From: Alkalihalobacillus sp. FSL W8-0930
GTDB taxonomy: Bacteria > Bacillota > Bacilli > Bacillales > Bacillaceae_D
Length of the DNA stretch: 64,000 nt
Direction of reading: 5' to 3'
Assembly (NCBI GenBank): GCA_037965595.1
Contig: CP150183.1
Span: 992,001 to 1,056,000, forward strand
Below are positions 1 to 8,384 of the stretch, piece by piece. The position numbers were made by a program, and so were the translations under genes. Below the pieces are notes generated by a model. It was not told where the DNA came from. It searched no databases and saw nothing but the letters and a program-made list of their open reading frames with translations. Each line of letters starts with the position of its first letter. Position 1 is the first letter of the stretch.

Positions 1-300
1 TTCAAACAAATGACAGAAGCCGAGCAAGAAACAAGTCACTACCGAACATTACGGCAACTTGGATTTCAAGTAAGTGATATTCTTCGCGGGATTATCCGTA
101 AACAGATGTTTGTTTATCTCATTCCTCTTATCGTTGGATTGGTGCATGCTGCTTTTGCATTAAATGTTGGTTCCGTTCTTATGGCGACAAGCATGATTAC
201 CCCGATCATTATAAGTATGTTAGCTTACATTGTAATCTACTTACTCTTTGCACTCCTCACGATCGAGTATTACAAACGAATCGTTAAGGGTGCTCTATAG
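1..300 (+). CDS. BceB/YxdM-type ABC transporter permease, C-terminal end (partial)
   Basis: The reading frame is open from the first base (F-K-Q precede the first ATG), so this is the end of a gene that starts outside the window. It encodes the last ~99 residues, with two or three hydrophobic helices and the FKQMTEAEQE...YRTLRQLGF segment typical of the final cytoplasmic loop of FtsX-like BceB permeases. These permeases, with a BceA-type ATPase, protect against peptide antibiotics and act as co-sensor for a partner histidine kinase. The next gene is YxeA-like, as in the B. subtilis yxdJKLM-yxeA operon, so this is probably a YxdM homologue. The specific substrate cannot be read from the fragment. 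Confidence 0.85.
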   Translation, partial: FKQMTEAEQETSHYRTLRQLGFQVSDILRGIIRKQMFVYLIPLIVGLVHAAFALNVGSVLMATSMITPIIISMLAYIVIYLLFALLTIEYYKRIVKGAL

Positions 301-312
301 AAAGGAGAATGT

Positions 313-630
313 ATGATGAAAAAAGTGTTAATAACGGCTTTGATTTTGATTGTGGCAGTAGCAAGTGTATATCTTGTCTTTCGCGAAACCTTTGATCGAT
401 TTAATCCGCTCATTTCCCAAGAGTATGTCTATGTAGAGGTCCAAGAGGCACCAGCAGATGATAACGGAAGATACAAATATCGTTTGCAAGGTGTAAATGA
501 AGAGGGAGAGACTAAAAGAGTTGTGTTTAGCACAAGCGCAACACTTGATCATGGAACCTTTGTAAGAGTGTTAGCTAAAGGATCTTATACTGAGGAATAT
601 GAGCTGATCGATAAAGAGAGAATGCCATAA
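313..630 (+). CDS. yxeA: YxeA family (DUF1093) small exported/membrane-anchored protein
   Basis: 105 aa with an N-terminal hydrophobic segment (about residues 5-23) acting as signal or anchor, followed by a small soluble domain containing VYVEVQEAP and the G-R-Y-K-Y-R-L pattern of the DUF1093/YxeA family. The family fold is known but its function is not. It starts 12 nt after the permease stop with AAAGGAGA ahead of the ATG, so it is translated from the same mRNA. In B. subtilis yxeA closes the yxdJKLM antimicrobial-peptide-response operon, and the same order is seen here. ATG-ATG leaves the start uncertain by one codon. Confidence 0.85.
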   Translation: MMKKVLITALILIVAVASVYLVFRETFDRFNPLISQEYVYVEVQEAPADDNGRYKYRLQGVNEEGETKRVVFSTSATLDHGTFVRVLAKGSYTEEYELIDKERMP

Positions 631-809
631 AAGAGCCAAATCATCCTCTAACAACGAAGGAAGCACTTTCAAAAATGACTTTTCCACGAAAACAGAGTAA
701 TTAGTTTGTCTATTCTGTGAGAATACATGATAGAATGGAATCATAAAATAATTCCATGCTTCTGTGCTAGTCATTTGAGTGTTTAGCCAAGGTTGGAGGA
801 GAATGATCT

Positions 810-1862
810 ATGATACGATTTGAAAATGATTACAGTGAAGGTGCCCATGAAAGAATACTTAAGCGAATGGTGGAAACCAATGAAGAACAAACCGCTGGAT
901 ATGGAACCGATGAATATTGTGAGAAAGCTAGAAATGATATAAGAAAAGCGTGTAATGCAAGCGATGCAGATGTTCACTTTTTAGTTGGGGGAACTCAAAC
1001 AAATACAACGGTCATTTCATCTATTCTACGTCCTCATCAAGGAGTGGTCTCTGCAACAACAGGTCACATTGCCGGTCTTGAGACGGGAGCCATTGAATCG
1101 ACGGGTCATAAGGTGCTTACCGTACCAAGTGAAGATGGTAAAGTTCGAGCAGCTCAGGTGAAAGAAATGTATGATGCACATATGAGCCAAGGGACGCCTG
1201 AGCATAGGGTACAGCCAGGGATGGTCTACATTTCGCATCCGACTGAAATGGGAACCACCTACAGCAGGACAGAACTTGAGGAATTACAACGAGTATGTCA
1301 AGAGTGCGAGCTGCCATTATTTCTAGATGGGGCAAGACTAGGGTATGGCTTGGTCTCTGAGGGGACGGATCTCACGTTAGAAGATATCGCAAGACTCTGT
1401 GATGTTTTTTACATAGGGGGAACGAAAATAGGCGCATTGTTCGGTGAAGCTGTTGTAATTACAAATGAACGTCTGAAGAAGGATTTTCGTTATTTAATCA
1501 AACAACGAGGCGGCCTACTGGCAAAAGGGAGATTACTCGGAATTCAGTTTGAAACCCTGTTTGAAGATGGCCTATATCTACGTATTTCGAAGCATGCAGT
1601 GGATATGGCGTTAATGATCAGAGAAGCGTTTGTTGAAGGAGGATTCTCTTTAAAGTATGACTCTAAAACGAATCAACAGTTTCCAGTCTTGCCTAATGAA
1701 GTCTTAGCGGTGCTCGGTAAACACTATTCTTTCAACCTATGGGAAAAGATAGGGGATACCCATAGCGTGGTACGAATCTGCACAAGCTACGCGACAAAAA
1801 AAGAACATGTGGAAGCCTTCATTCAAGATATTAAAAAATGTCAGTTAACTGCAGTGCATTAA
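810..1862 (+). CDS. Low-specificity L-threonine aldolase-like PLP enzyme
   Basis: 350 aa, the usual length for threonine aldolases (fold type I PLP enzymes) that split threonine/allo-threonine to glycine and acetaldehyde. Visible family features are the N-terminal NDYSEGAH motif, the GGTQTN phosphate-binding segment near residue 60, FLDGARLGYG with the PLP-pairing Asp, and YIGGTKIGALFGEA, in which K206 is the expected Schiff-base lysine. GGAGG lies just upstream of the ATG. It stands alone and is followed by a strong terminator at about 1877. Related beta-eliminating lyases share the fold, so the exact substrate is inferred. Confidence 0.88.
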   Translation: MIRFENDYSEGAHERILKRMVETNEEQTAGYGTDEYCEKARNDIRKACNASDADVHFLVGGTQTNTTVISSILRPHQGVVSATTGHIAGLETGAIESTGHKVLTVPSEDGKVRAAQVKEMYDAHMSQGTPEHRVQPGMVYISHPTEMGTTYSRTELEELQRVCQECELPLFLDGARLGYGLVSEGTDLTLEDIARLCDVFYIGGTKIGALFGEAVVITNERLKKDFRYLIKQRGGLLAKGRLLGIQFETLFEDGLYLRISKHAVDMALMIREAFVEGGFSLKYDSKTNQQFPVLPNEVLAVLGKHYSFNLWEKIGDTHSVVRICTSYATKKEHVEAFIQDIKKCQLTAVH

Positions 1863-1875
1863 GCAAATAGTGAAG

Positions 1876-1916
1876 ACGGCGAACGATCTGGTAGAATAGA
1901 TTGTTCGCCGTTTTTA
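1876..1916 (+). terminator. Rho-independent terminator after the aldolase gene
   Basis: An inverted repeat, cggcgaacgatct paired with agattgttcgccg (one G-T pair), is followed by TTTTT. It lies 14 nt after the aldolase stop. The stem sequence resembles the GGCGAATGATT hairpin of the dispersed repeats in this window. Confidence 0.85.
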
Positions 1917-1976
1917 GTGTGATTCGTAAAATAAACGGGTAAAATGATTTCCATAGTCGTAAAAGGGAGTGGACGT

Positions 1977-2597
1977 ATGAAGATCCTTATTTTAGGTGCA
2001 ACAGGTCGAGTGGGTAGCGAATTACTTCAATTCGCTTTAAAGGATAACCACCAAGTAACCGTACTCGTGCGTAATCCAGATAAGGTGGAAAATCGTGATG
2101 AACATCTATATACGGTAAAAGGCAATGTGTTAAACAAAGAAGACTTACAGACTGCAATGGCAGAAGTAGATGTGGTCATTAGTGCACTCAGCACAGATGG
2201 AACAACAACCTTATCAGAAAGTACGCCTTTGATACTAGAAGCGATGGAGGATGCAGGAATCAAGCGAATCATCACCATTGGCACTGCAGGCATTTTGCAA
2301 AGTCGAACTCACCCAGAGCTTTTACGTTATCAATCACCTGAATCAAAGCGTAAAACAACTCGTGCAGCTGAAGAACATCATAAAGCGTATCAGACTCTTG
2401 AGCAATCGAATCTCGAATGGACCATTGTGTGTCCAACCTATTTGCCTGATGGAGAACGGATAGGGAAGTACAGAGTAGAGAAGGATTTCCTGCCAAATCA
2501 AGGGGTAAAGATTTCAGTTAAGGATACAGCCGAATTTGCATATGATCAGCTGACGGATCCATCGTATATACGTGCGCGTGTTGGGATTGCGTATTAA
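1977..2597 (+). CDS. NAD(P)-binding atypical SDR / NmrA-like oxidoreductase
   Basis: 206 aa beginning MKILILGATGRVGSELL, a Rossmann nucleotide-binding motif (GATGxxG) at residues 7-13. NPDKV after beta-2 and the mid-protein TIGTAGIL strand are typical of NmrA-like/SDR-a5 proteins (YwnB- or YhfK-type). An upstream ATG at 1944 is in frame, but AAGGGAGTGG sits 6 nt before the ATG at 1977, which also places the glycine motif at the N-terminus. These proteins reduce or sense NAD(P)H-linked substrates; no substrate can be assigned here. It appears monocistronic. Confidence 0.85.
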   Translation: MKILILGATGRVGSELLQFALKDNHQVTVLVRNPDKVENRDEHLYTVKGNVLNKEDLQTAMAEVDVVISALSTDGTTTLSESTPLILEAMEDAGIKRIITIGTAGILQSRTHPELLRYQSPESKRKTTRAAEEHHKAYQTLEQSNLEWTIVCPTYLPDGERIGKYRVEKDFLPNQGVKISVKDTAEFAYDQLTDPSYIRARVGIAY

Positions 2598-2604
2598 AAA
2601 TGAA

Positions 2605-2765
2605 TTGAAACGTGGCTGGGACAAAACGTTAATGTAGTGAGCAAAACACGAAAATAGCACCAAATCCGCTACAGGAGAATCCCTCGTACCCACAAGAACG
2701 GCCTTAGTCCCTTCCGAGGAAAGGGCGCCGCTACAGTGTCTTCATAACGCTGATTAATTTCTATC
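2605..2765 (-). repeat. Dispersed ~200-bp repeat, truncated copy in reverse orientation
   Basis: The segment reads ...gctgggacaaaacgttaatg...atagcaccaaatccgctacaggagaatccctcg... Its reverse complement matches the 3' half of the copy at 48330-48545: gagggattctcctgtagcgg, a run of tgctatgtt type, then attaatgt. The GGCGAATGATT hairpin half is missing. It separates the oxidoreductase gene from the AT-rich island. Confidence 0.75.
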
Positions 2766-2827
2766 AGAATGGGAATTAGTAAAAAAGTATTCATCAGAGT
2801 ATATGAGTTAAAAGGAGTAAATACAAA

Positions 2828-3142
2828 ATGAAAAGTGAAAAGAGCCCAATTAAAACAGATAAATCAATTGAAAAAAAAGCTTCTAAAGGAAATATGATTG
2901 TGAATACAATTTTATTTTTACCTATTTTTTTAATGAATCTTGTCGGAATTTTTGATAGGAGTTATTTTGCCGATAACTCTATATATTTTGTAGTAGTCGC
3001 AGCTCTCGATCTAATATTAATTATGTTGTTTTACTCAAATATAACCACTTCAAAAGGGTTTGAAAAGTTTTTATACATAGTATTGAGCAGCATACTGACT
3101 CTCTGTCTAATAAGCTGCTCAATACGAGTTATATTCTATTAA
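2828..3142 (+). CDS. Small three-helix membrane protein, unknown function
   Basis: 104 aa. A Lys/Glu-rich hydrophilic N-terminus (residues 1-22) is followed by three hydrophobic segments at about 24-42, 51-69 and 80-102. AAAGGAG lies 11 nt before the ATG. I do not recognise a family. Base composition is markedly more AT-rich than the flanking genes. The stop codon abuts the stop of the convergent secreted-protein gene (3142/3143), so the two genes share no spacer. A membrane protein paired with a small secreted protein could be an immunity/toxin pair, but nothing in the sequence proves this. Confidence 0.65.
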   Translation: MKSEKSPIKTDKSIEKKASKGNMIVNTILFLPIFLMNLVGIFDRSYFADNSIYFVVVAALDLILIMLFYSNITTSKGFEKFLYIVLSSILTLCLISCSIRVIFY

Positions 3143-3589
3143 TTACAAGACAATGAAGAATACAGTTTTAACTACTGGGGTTGCAACAACGCTTGGAACC
3201 CCTAAAGTATCTGTTAGATAATCCGTAACAGCATCTTCGGCGGTATCAGCTGCACCTGTTACTTCTCCTAAGTATTTAGCAATACCAACTGCGGTAATGG
3301 TACCTGCCCATTTCTTTTTATTTTCATCTGATAATCCTGGAATAGCATAAATAGCTTTTTCTATTGCATTATCGATCTTTGTTTTATTCTTTTCGATTAA
3401 CTCTTTAGCAGCCTTAATAGTTATAGTTGCTTTTCCTTGAGTTTCAACTACATTATCGTCCTCTACTGGTACTATAATCTCTTCTTCACTATTGTTTGCA
3501 GCACTAGCAGTAGTAGCAGCATAAGGAGTAAGACTAAAAGTAGATACTAGTGCTCCAGCAAGTCCTAAATTTAAAAGCTTTTTTTTCAT
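3143..3589 (-). CDS. Small secreted protein with signal peptide, unknown function
   Basis: 148 aa. It has a classical signal peptide (MKKKLLNLGLAGALVS..., cleavage probably after ATTASA near residue 31). An acidic linker (EEEIIVPVEDD) is followed by a Lys-rich helical region (ITIKAAKELIEKNKTKID) and a hydrophobic, Thr/Val-rich C-terminus ending KTVFFIVL. AAGGG precedes the ATG. It resembles in outline the short secreted Bacillus proteins with amphipathic helices and a hydrophobic tail, some of which are bacteriocin-like, but I cannot name a family. It is AT-rich, convergent with and touching the membrane-protein gene at 2828. Confidence 0.65.
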   Translation of the reverse strand: MKKKLLNLGLAGALVSTFSLTPYAATTASAANNSEEEIIVPVEDDNVVETQGKATITIKAAKELIEKNKTKIDNAIEKAIYAIPGLSDENKKKWAGTITAVGIAKYLGEVTGAADTAEDAVTDYLTDTLGVPSVVATPVVKTVFFIVL

Positions 3590-3764
3590 AAAAAACCAAA
3601 CCCTTCAATTTTTTTATGTTTCATAGTTTCAATTTCCTATATAAATTACATTTAAACACTTTATTGGAATTATAGTTAATTGTTACTAATTAAATGGATT
3701 AATTATGAAGGTTTTTGCAACTTTGTTAGGGGTACAATCAACATTTTTAAGCGTATGAAAAACC

Positions 3765-3796
3765 AAAAAGGGACCTTAAGAGGCGCCTTTTTTTAA
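3765..3796 (-). terminator. Hairpin flanked by A and T runs (bidirectional terminator)
   Basis: AAAAAGG pairs with CCTTTTTTT around a GGACC/AGGCG-containing loop. It lies between the promoter side of the secreted-protein gene (3590) and the end of the hydrolase/remnant transcript coming from the right, so it probably stops the latter. Confidence 0.55.
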
Positions 3797-3801
3797 TTCG
3801 T

Positions 3802-4008
3802 TCATTTTTGATTGGAAACAATTTTACCGATGTCTGTATACTCTTCAATCCAAGATTTTACCGGATATCTAATTGTAGCGGGTTCATCGTCACAACTCAT
3901 GCAGCTAAGGCCAAGTGAGAGTGGTTCCTCTGTATAATTTTGAATAGCTATGCAACGGTTTGACAATGAAATAATCTCTACTCGTGAAGACCCTTGATCT
4001 TCTTTTAT
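3802..4008 (-). pseudogene. Orphan open frame without a start, probable gene remnant
   Basis: On the minus strand a frame is open for 68 codons from just inside the hydrolase stop to a TGA at 3802-3804. It contains SLSNRCIAIQNYTEEPLSLG, then the segment CMSCDDEPATIRYPVKSWIE. It has no ATG until residue ~31 (ATG at 3900), no ribosome site, and is cut off upstream by an in-frame TGA. It is in a different frame from the hydrolase. The most likely reading is the 3' end of a decayed gene replaced or joined by the hydrolase gene; a short protein from the internal ATG is possible. I do not recognise a family. Confidence 0.4.
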
Positions 4009-4829
4009 TCATGACCAGTTAGATTAACGTTAGTTGTTAAGACTTCCTTCTTTCCAGATAAGAACTGAGAGACGGAAACCATGGCTGCAGCTTGCTGCTC
4101 CTCTGTAAAGTGATGGCCGGCTCCCTTGATGAGCTGCAGGTGACACTGCTCAGGTGCGTAGGCATTACGAGCTTTTAACGCGTAAGAATAAGGAACGGTA
4201 GCATCAGCTGTTCCGTGTATGAGAAGGACGGGTCCAGGATAAGAAGTAATCTCTTTATATGGATCCATCTGTACCACTGTGTCATGAAACACTTTTCCTA
4301 GAAGCATCTTGCCACAATCGATCACCTCTGGCACCTGATTGATGTCATAGGACGAGCCAGCGAGTGTGCCACTTCTTGCATGATCAGGAATGCATAAAGC
4401 CGGATAAAACAAGATGAGTGATTGAATTTCGTCAGGACGCTTTGCAGCGGCGAGTGCAGATACAAACCCACCTTGGCTGAAGCCTAAAAGAGAAATTTGT
4501 TGCTGATCCACATAAGAGTTGGTTTTTATATAATTGATGACACACAACAAATCATCTGTTTCAGTAAGTATAGTCATATCTGTTGTTTGCCCATCACTGC
4601 GACCCTCTCCAGGAACAGACCCGCCACAAAAGTCAAAGGAATAAACGACATAGCCTAAAGAAGCTAAATGCGCGCAAACGTTTACTAAATCATCTCCATT
4701 TCCACCAAAACTATGACTGATAATGATGGCGGGAAGGTCAATGCCCTCCAGTTTGAATTCCTTTCCTCTGATGGTTAATCCATCACGCTTACACGAGAAA
4801 TGACTAATTGTATATGTATCCGTTTTCAA
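4005..4829 (-). CDS. Alpha/beta hydrolase, feruloyl/cinnamoyl-esterase-like serine esterase
   Basis: 274 aa with a complete hydrolase triad: nucleophile S118 in GFSQGG, acid D209 in HGTADATVP, and H239 in GAGHH. The oxyanion-side SHSFGG motif lies near residues 38-43. Length and motif spacing match the S9/S33-like family containing bacterial cinnamoyl esterases and uncharacterised YitV/YtmA relatives. The start is a TTG at 4829 with a strong AAAGGAG 9 nt upstream; no in-frame ATG fits. No signal peptide, so cytoplasmic. The C-terminal ~15 residues after the last helix look unstructured and run into the remnant described at 3802-4008. Confidence 0.85.
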   Translation of the reverse strand: MKTDTYTISHFSCKRDGLTIRGKEFKLEGIDLPAIIISHSFGGNGDDLVNVCAHLASLGYVVYSFDFCGGSVPGEGRSDGQTTDMTILTETDDLLCVINYIKTNSYVDQQQISLLGFSQGGFVSALAAAKRPDEIQSLILFYPALCIPDHARSGTLAGSSYDINQVPEVIDCGKMLLGKVFHDTVVQMDPYKEITSYPGPVLLIHGTADATVPYSYALKARNAYAPEQCHLQLIKGAGHHFTEEQQAAAMVSVSQFLSGKKEVLTTNVNLTGHE

Positions 4830-4967
4830 TTATATCGTCTCCTTTAAATTAGTTCTCTTTGACATAATTATAAGCTGAAGGGAAGAAAGTACATAGAGAT
4901 ATTGCGTACAGATTATTTTGGTTAGATAATACAGGGAGATTAGGATGAGGCTGGGAGTTGGTATGTA

Positions 4968-6221
4968 ATGTTGAGAGGAATATATGAATATGTGAACAAA
5001 AAGCATTTAGAAGGATATGCAGAGCTAGCTGTACGTCTAAGTGTTAACGTACAAAAGGATCAATTAGTCATTATTCATAGTGATATAGAACACGCTACAT
5101 TTGCACGTTTAATTCAACGGTATGCTTATGAGTCTGGCGCATCAAATGTCTGGATTGACTGGACAGACGAACAATCGACAAACGAATTTTATATACACGC
5201 AGCAGAGAAGGCAATGGACAATATTCCTAATTGGCAGGTGGATCGCTTTAGTGAGTGGAACGACAAGGGAGCCGCATATATCCACATTCGTTCTGAAAGC
5301 TTTGAGTCCGTTGCAGACATCCCCTCTGATCGGATAAGCCGATATGAGAAAGCGTATCGTACCAAGCTACAACCTCATAATGCAAAAATAAGGTCACACG
5401 AAATACGATGGTGTATTCTTGCTGTACCGTCCTTCACCTGGGCTAACAAGGTATTCCCTCAATTACCTGAAGAAGAGGCTTTACGGTTATTATGGCAACG
5501 TATGATTCATGGAGCTAGGGCGGATGGAGACAATCCAACTAAGAATTGGGAACGTCATAATAGAGATATTGAGCATAGAAAGAACAGGTTAAATAAAAGT
5601 CAATTCACAACCTTACATTTTAAAAACACAAGAGGAACTGATCTAACAGTAGGATTACCAAAAAACCATATTTTTTTAGGTGGTAGTGTGAGAGATCAAG
5701 AAGGCATACCGTTCTTTCCGAATATCCCTACAGAGGAGATCTTCTCTGCTCCTCATAAACATAAAGTGAATGGCAAACTGATTGCAACAAAACCACTAAT
5801 CTATGGAGGGAGTATTATTAATGACGTTTCCATCACATTTAAAGATGGTCGAATCATCGATTATGATGCTGCTTCTGGGAAAGATGTGTTACAGGGCCTT
5901 ATAAAGACAGACGAGGGGTCACAATACTTAGGGGAGATCGCCTTAGTTTCTAATCAATCGCCCCTTGCTCAAACAAACACTCTTTTTTATAACACGTTGT
6001 TTGATGAAAATACGGCCTGTCATATAGGCATTGGCAATGCTTCTCCTTCTAACCTACATAATGGTCATCATCTATCGTCAGAAGAATTAGAGGCAGAAGG
6101 ACTTAACACGTCCGTTTTGCATGTTAATGTAGCCTTTAGTACGGAAGATATGACTGTGATTGGTATTCATGATGACGGGGAGGAAGTGCTGCTGATGAAG
6201 CAGGGTGAATTTCAGTTTTGA
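4968..6221 (+). CDS. ampS: M29-family aminopeptidase (AmpS-like) with an altered metal ligand
   Basis: 417 aa, full length for M29 metallo-aminopeptidases, which remove N-terminal residues using two metal ions. Recognisable parts are the N-terminal region with YAELAVRLSVNVQKDQ, FFPNIPTEEIFSAPH (E256/E257), LGEIALV, the NTLFYNTLFDENTACHIGIG segment and ASPSNLHNGHH. The family normally ends with an N-x-S-x-x-H-V-D motif whose His and Asp bind metal. Here it reads NTSVLHVN, so H385 is kept but the Asp is Asn387 (codon AAT, 6126-6128). Activity may be reduced or the metal site rearranged. ATG at 4968 follows GGGAG. Confidence 0.85.
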   Translation: MLRGIYEYVNKKHLEGYAELAVRLSVNVQKDQLVIIHSDIEHATFARLIQRYAYESGASNVWIDWTDEQSTNEFYIHAAEKAMDNIPNWQVDRFSEWNDKGAAYIHIRSESFESVADIPSDRISRYEKAYRTKLQPHNAKIRSHEIRWCILAVPSFTWANKVFPQLPEEEALRLLWQRMIHGARADGDNPTKNWERHNRDIEHRKNRLNKSQFTTLHFKNTRGTDLTVGLPKNHIFLGGSVRDQEGIPFFPNIPTEEIFSAPHKHKVNGKLIATKPLIYGGSIINDVSITFKDGRIIDYDAASGKDVLQGLIKTDEGSQYLGEIALVSNQSPLAQTNTLFYNTLFDENTACHIGIGNASPSNLHNGHHLSSEELEAEGLNTSVLHVNVAFSTEDMTVIGIHDDGEEVLLMKQGEFQF

Positions 6222-6317
6222 AATGAATTCTAGAATGCTTATCTGCCACAACAAAGCACAAATAGACAGGATCCTTTATTTATTTGTTGCTAAGATTAAT
6301 TTAAGGAGTTGAAAGCC

Positions 6318-7187
6318 ATGGCATGGGTGGAGTCAATACAAAAGGCAATTGAGTATATGGAAGAGAATATGTTAGAAGGTATGACGATAGACAATATTGC
6401 TAAACAAGCCAATGTGTCACCTTTTCATTTCCAACGAACCTTTTCGGTGCTGACGGAATGTACGGTTGGTGACTACATAAGGCGACGGAGATTAACATTG
6501 GTCGGTAGAGAACTACTAACAACAGACGCAAAGATTATTGAACTCGCCTATAAGTATGGCTATGACACTCCTGAGGCTTTTTCAAAGGCATTCCGCAGGC
6601 AGCACGGGGTTACTCCAAGTGAAGTGCGCAATCAAAAGGGGAAACTACAATCCTATAATCGCCTGATCATTCAGGTAACGTTGAAAGGGGCAGAACCAAT
6701 GAAGTATAGCGTAGTGGAGAAGAATGAGTTTCAAATTATTGGCGTGAAGCGAGAGTTTTCTAGTGTGGGGGAGGAGGAGAACATAGAGGGCATTCCGGAA
6801 TTTTGGGAAGAGGTCAATCAAAATGGAACAAGCGACATGCTGTTTCAATTGAATGATGAGGTAGTAAAAGGAGTGTTAGGAGTTTGTGGAGAAGTCAGTG
6901 AGGAACAGAAGAAGGATAATGTGTTTGAATATTGGGTGGCAACCTCTCATGCTGGGAAGGCTCCAGAAGGGATGGCAAGCTTAAGACTTCCTGCTTCCAA
7001 GTGGGCAGTATTCGAAGTGCATGGACCTATGCCTACTGCGATGCACCATGCATGGAAACAAATCTACTCCGAATGGTTCCCTTCCACTGGATACGTGCAT
7101 GCAGGTATACCAGAATTTGAATGTTATACAGACGAGGATCCGAGTAGCCCCGATTTATATTCGGAGATCTGGATCCCGATTAAATAA
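6318..7187 (+). CDS. AraC-family regulator with C-terminal GyrI-like ligand domain
   Basis: 289 aa. An N-terminal AraC DNA-binding domain (residues ~5-105: two helix-turn-helices, IDNIAKQANVSPFHFQRTF and the second ending AFSKAFRRQHGVTPSEVR) is joined to a C-terminal GyrI/effector-binding domain (~125-289, ending EIWIPIK). This Rob/YdeE-type architecture binds small amphipathic molecules and activates stress or drug-resistance genes. A TTG at 6309 is in frame but directly overlaps the AAGGAG, so the ATG at 6318 (9-nt spacing) is taken as start. No obvious target gene is adjacent; its regulon is unknown. Confidence 0.88.
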   Translation: MAWVESIQKAIEYMEENMLEGMTIDNIAKQANVSPFHFQRTFSVLTECTVGDYIRRRRLTLVGRELLTTDAKIIELAYKYGYDTPEAFSKAFRRQHGVTPSEVRNQKGKLQSYNRLIIQVTLKGAEPMKYSVVEKNEFQIIGVKREFSSVGEEENIEGIPEFWEEVNQNGTSDMLFQLNDEVVKGVLGVCGEVSEEQKKDNVFEYWVATSHAGKAPEGMASLRLPASKWAVFEVHGPMPTAMHHAWKQIYSEWFPSTGYVHAGIPEFECYTDEDPSSPDLYSEIWIPIK

Positions 7188-7221
7188 GTGCCCCGGCACA
7201 TGAGCATGTATCAAAAAGCCT

Positions 7222-7262
7222 AATTTCTCGAGTGTACTGCTGAGAGGTTAGGTTCTTTTAAT
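7222..7262 (+). terminator. Terminator after the AraC/GyrI gene
   Basis: CCTAA...CTC pairs with GAG...TTAGG, followed by TTCTTTT, about 35 nt after the stop. The rest of the 230-nt spacer to 7417 shows no other feature I can support. Confidence 0.6.
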
Positions 7263-7417
7263 ATCAAAATACATGTCACTCAGTTCATTTCAATTATTAA
7301 TTACCAGAATCTACAAGATCAATTAAAATGGACTCTTATCCTCATTATGAACAGGTAATCTACGATTTGTTATTGAATAAATAGTGGATGCCACAACACT
7401 CTATAAAGGAGAGATAG

Positions 7418-7867
7418 ATGAAGACACTCTATGATCAATCAGTAGTCAATGAGGTTCTTACTCGCCTCGATCAGTTAACACCCCAATCACAACCTGCTTG
7501 GGGGAAGATGAATGTGTCTCAAATGCTGGCTCATTGTTCTATATTTCAAGATCTCGCACTTGGAAACCGCACGGAATCAAGAAGCTGGTTGGGGCTTTTA
7601 GTAGGAAAGTTTGCAGCGCCGTTATTTTATAATGCTAAGCCGCTTCCCCATAATATGTCTACACTGCCAATGATGGATCAGCCGGATCACGATGATTTCC
7701 TAATTGAAAAAGAACACTTAAAGCAAAAGCTACTGATTTTTCAACAAAATGGCCCAGACAAATGTACTTCACAACCACACCCTTTCTTTGGAAGGCTTAC
7801 CCCCGAACAGTGGGGAAAAGGGATGTATAAACATGTAGACCATCATTTAAAACAATTTAACTCTTAA
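7418..7867 (+). CDS. DUF1569 (DinB-like) protein
   Basis: 149 aa. It has KMNVSQMLAHCSIFQDLALG near the N-terminus and a C-terminal PFFGRLTPEQWGKGMYKHVDHHLKQF, a combination typical of DUF1569, a DinB/YfiT-like four-helix family. His residues in MLAHC and KHVDHHL are placed as in metal-binding DinB proteins. Function is unknown for this family; metal-dependent thiol or hydrolase chemistry is suggested by fold only. AAAGGAGAG precedes the ATG. The stop overlaps the convergent gene at 7864. Confidence 0.8.
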   Translation: MKTLYDQSVVNEVLTRLDQLTPQSQPAWGKMNVSQMLAHCSIFQDLALGNRTESRSWLGLLVGKFAAPLFYNAKPLPHNMSTLPMMDQPDHDDFLIEKEHLKQKLLIFQQNGPDKCTSQPHPFFGRLTPEQWGKGMYKHVDHHLKQFNS

Positions 7868-8190
7868 TTTGCAACATCAATCAAAACCTGAAAGCGTTCT
7901 TTAGTTTGACTTATCTCCTTTTTATTAAACAAGAATGTACCTAATGAAATAACCTCTCCTAAATGTTTAAAAGAGACAGTCACAAGATCTTGAGACTCTG
8001 AACTAGTAGTTATGAACAGAAGATCTCTGTTAGGATAGCTTATTTTATTCGCACCAATCTGATCTTCAAATGAAAAGAGAATAGGAAGCTTCCCTAAAAA
8101 TGTTGTGTTCTTCTCGTTATCGTGACTAATGACTAGAGTTTGTTTCCTAATCCCATTACTAAAATGAAATTCTATCGTAGACATTTTCAT
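7864..8190 (-). CDS. Conserved-looking small protein, possible cyclophilin-like fold
   Basis: About 108 aa from the ATG at 8190 (ATGs at 8205 and 8184 are also in frame; a GGTGGG-like site lies 7 nt before 8190). No membrane segment or signal. IEFHFSNG, FLGKLPILFSFED and NKISYP loosely recall the short cyclophilin-like DUF family (FxxxLPxxxxxxDxxGxEK), but the match is weak. It lies opposite and 4 nt into the end of the DUF1569 gene. No function can be assigned. Confidence 0.55.
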   Translation of the reverse strand: MKMSTIEFHFSNGIRKQTLVISHDNEKNTTFLGKLPILFSFEDQIGANKISYPNRDLLFITTSSESQDLVTVSFKHLGEVISLGTFLFNKKEISQTKERFQVLIDVAN

Positions 8191-8384
8191 AAATGTTCCC
8201 ACCATTCTTTAATCTGGTACCCTTAATTCCTATCATACGCCTAAGCCATTAACTAAACTGATCTTATTTAGACTAGAAAAAATGTTCTTATCATCAAAAA
8301 AATATATAATTAAATAAAGCTAGCCTTAAATCTTCATGAAGGTTCATCATTTATGAATCGTTCGAGTAGTACTTGGGGGTTAAT

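Noticed and set aside
1944-1976. Longer start for the NAD(P)-binding oxidoreductase
   Set aside because: The extension lacks a ribosome site and would precede the glycine-rich motif that normally begins at the N-terminus; ATG 1977 has AAGGGAG.
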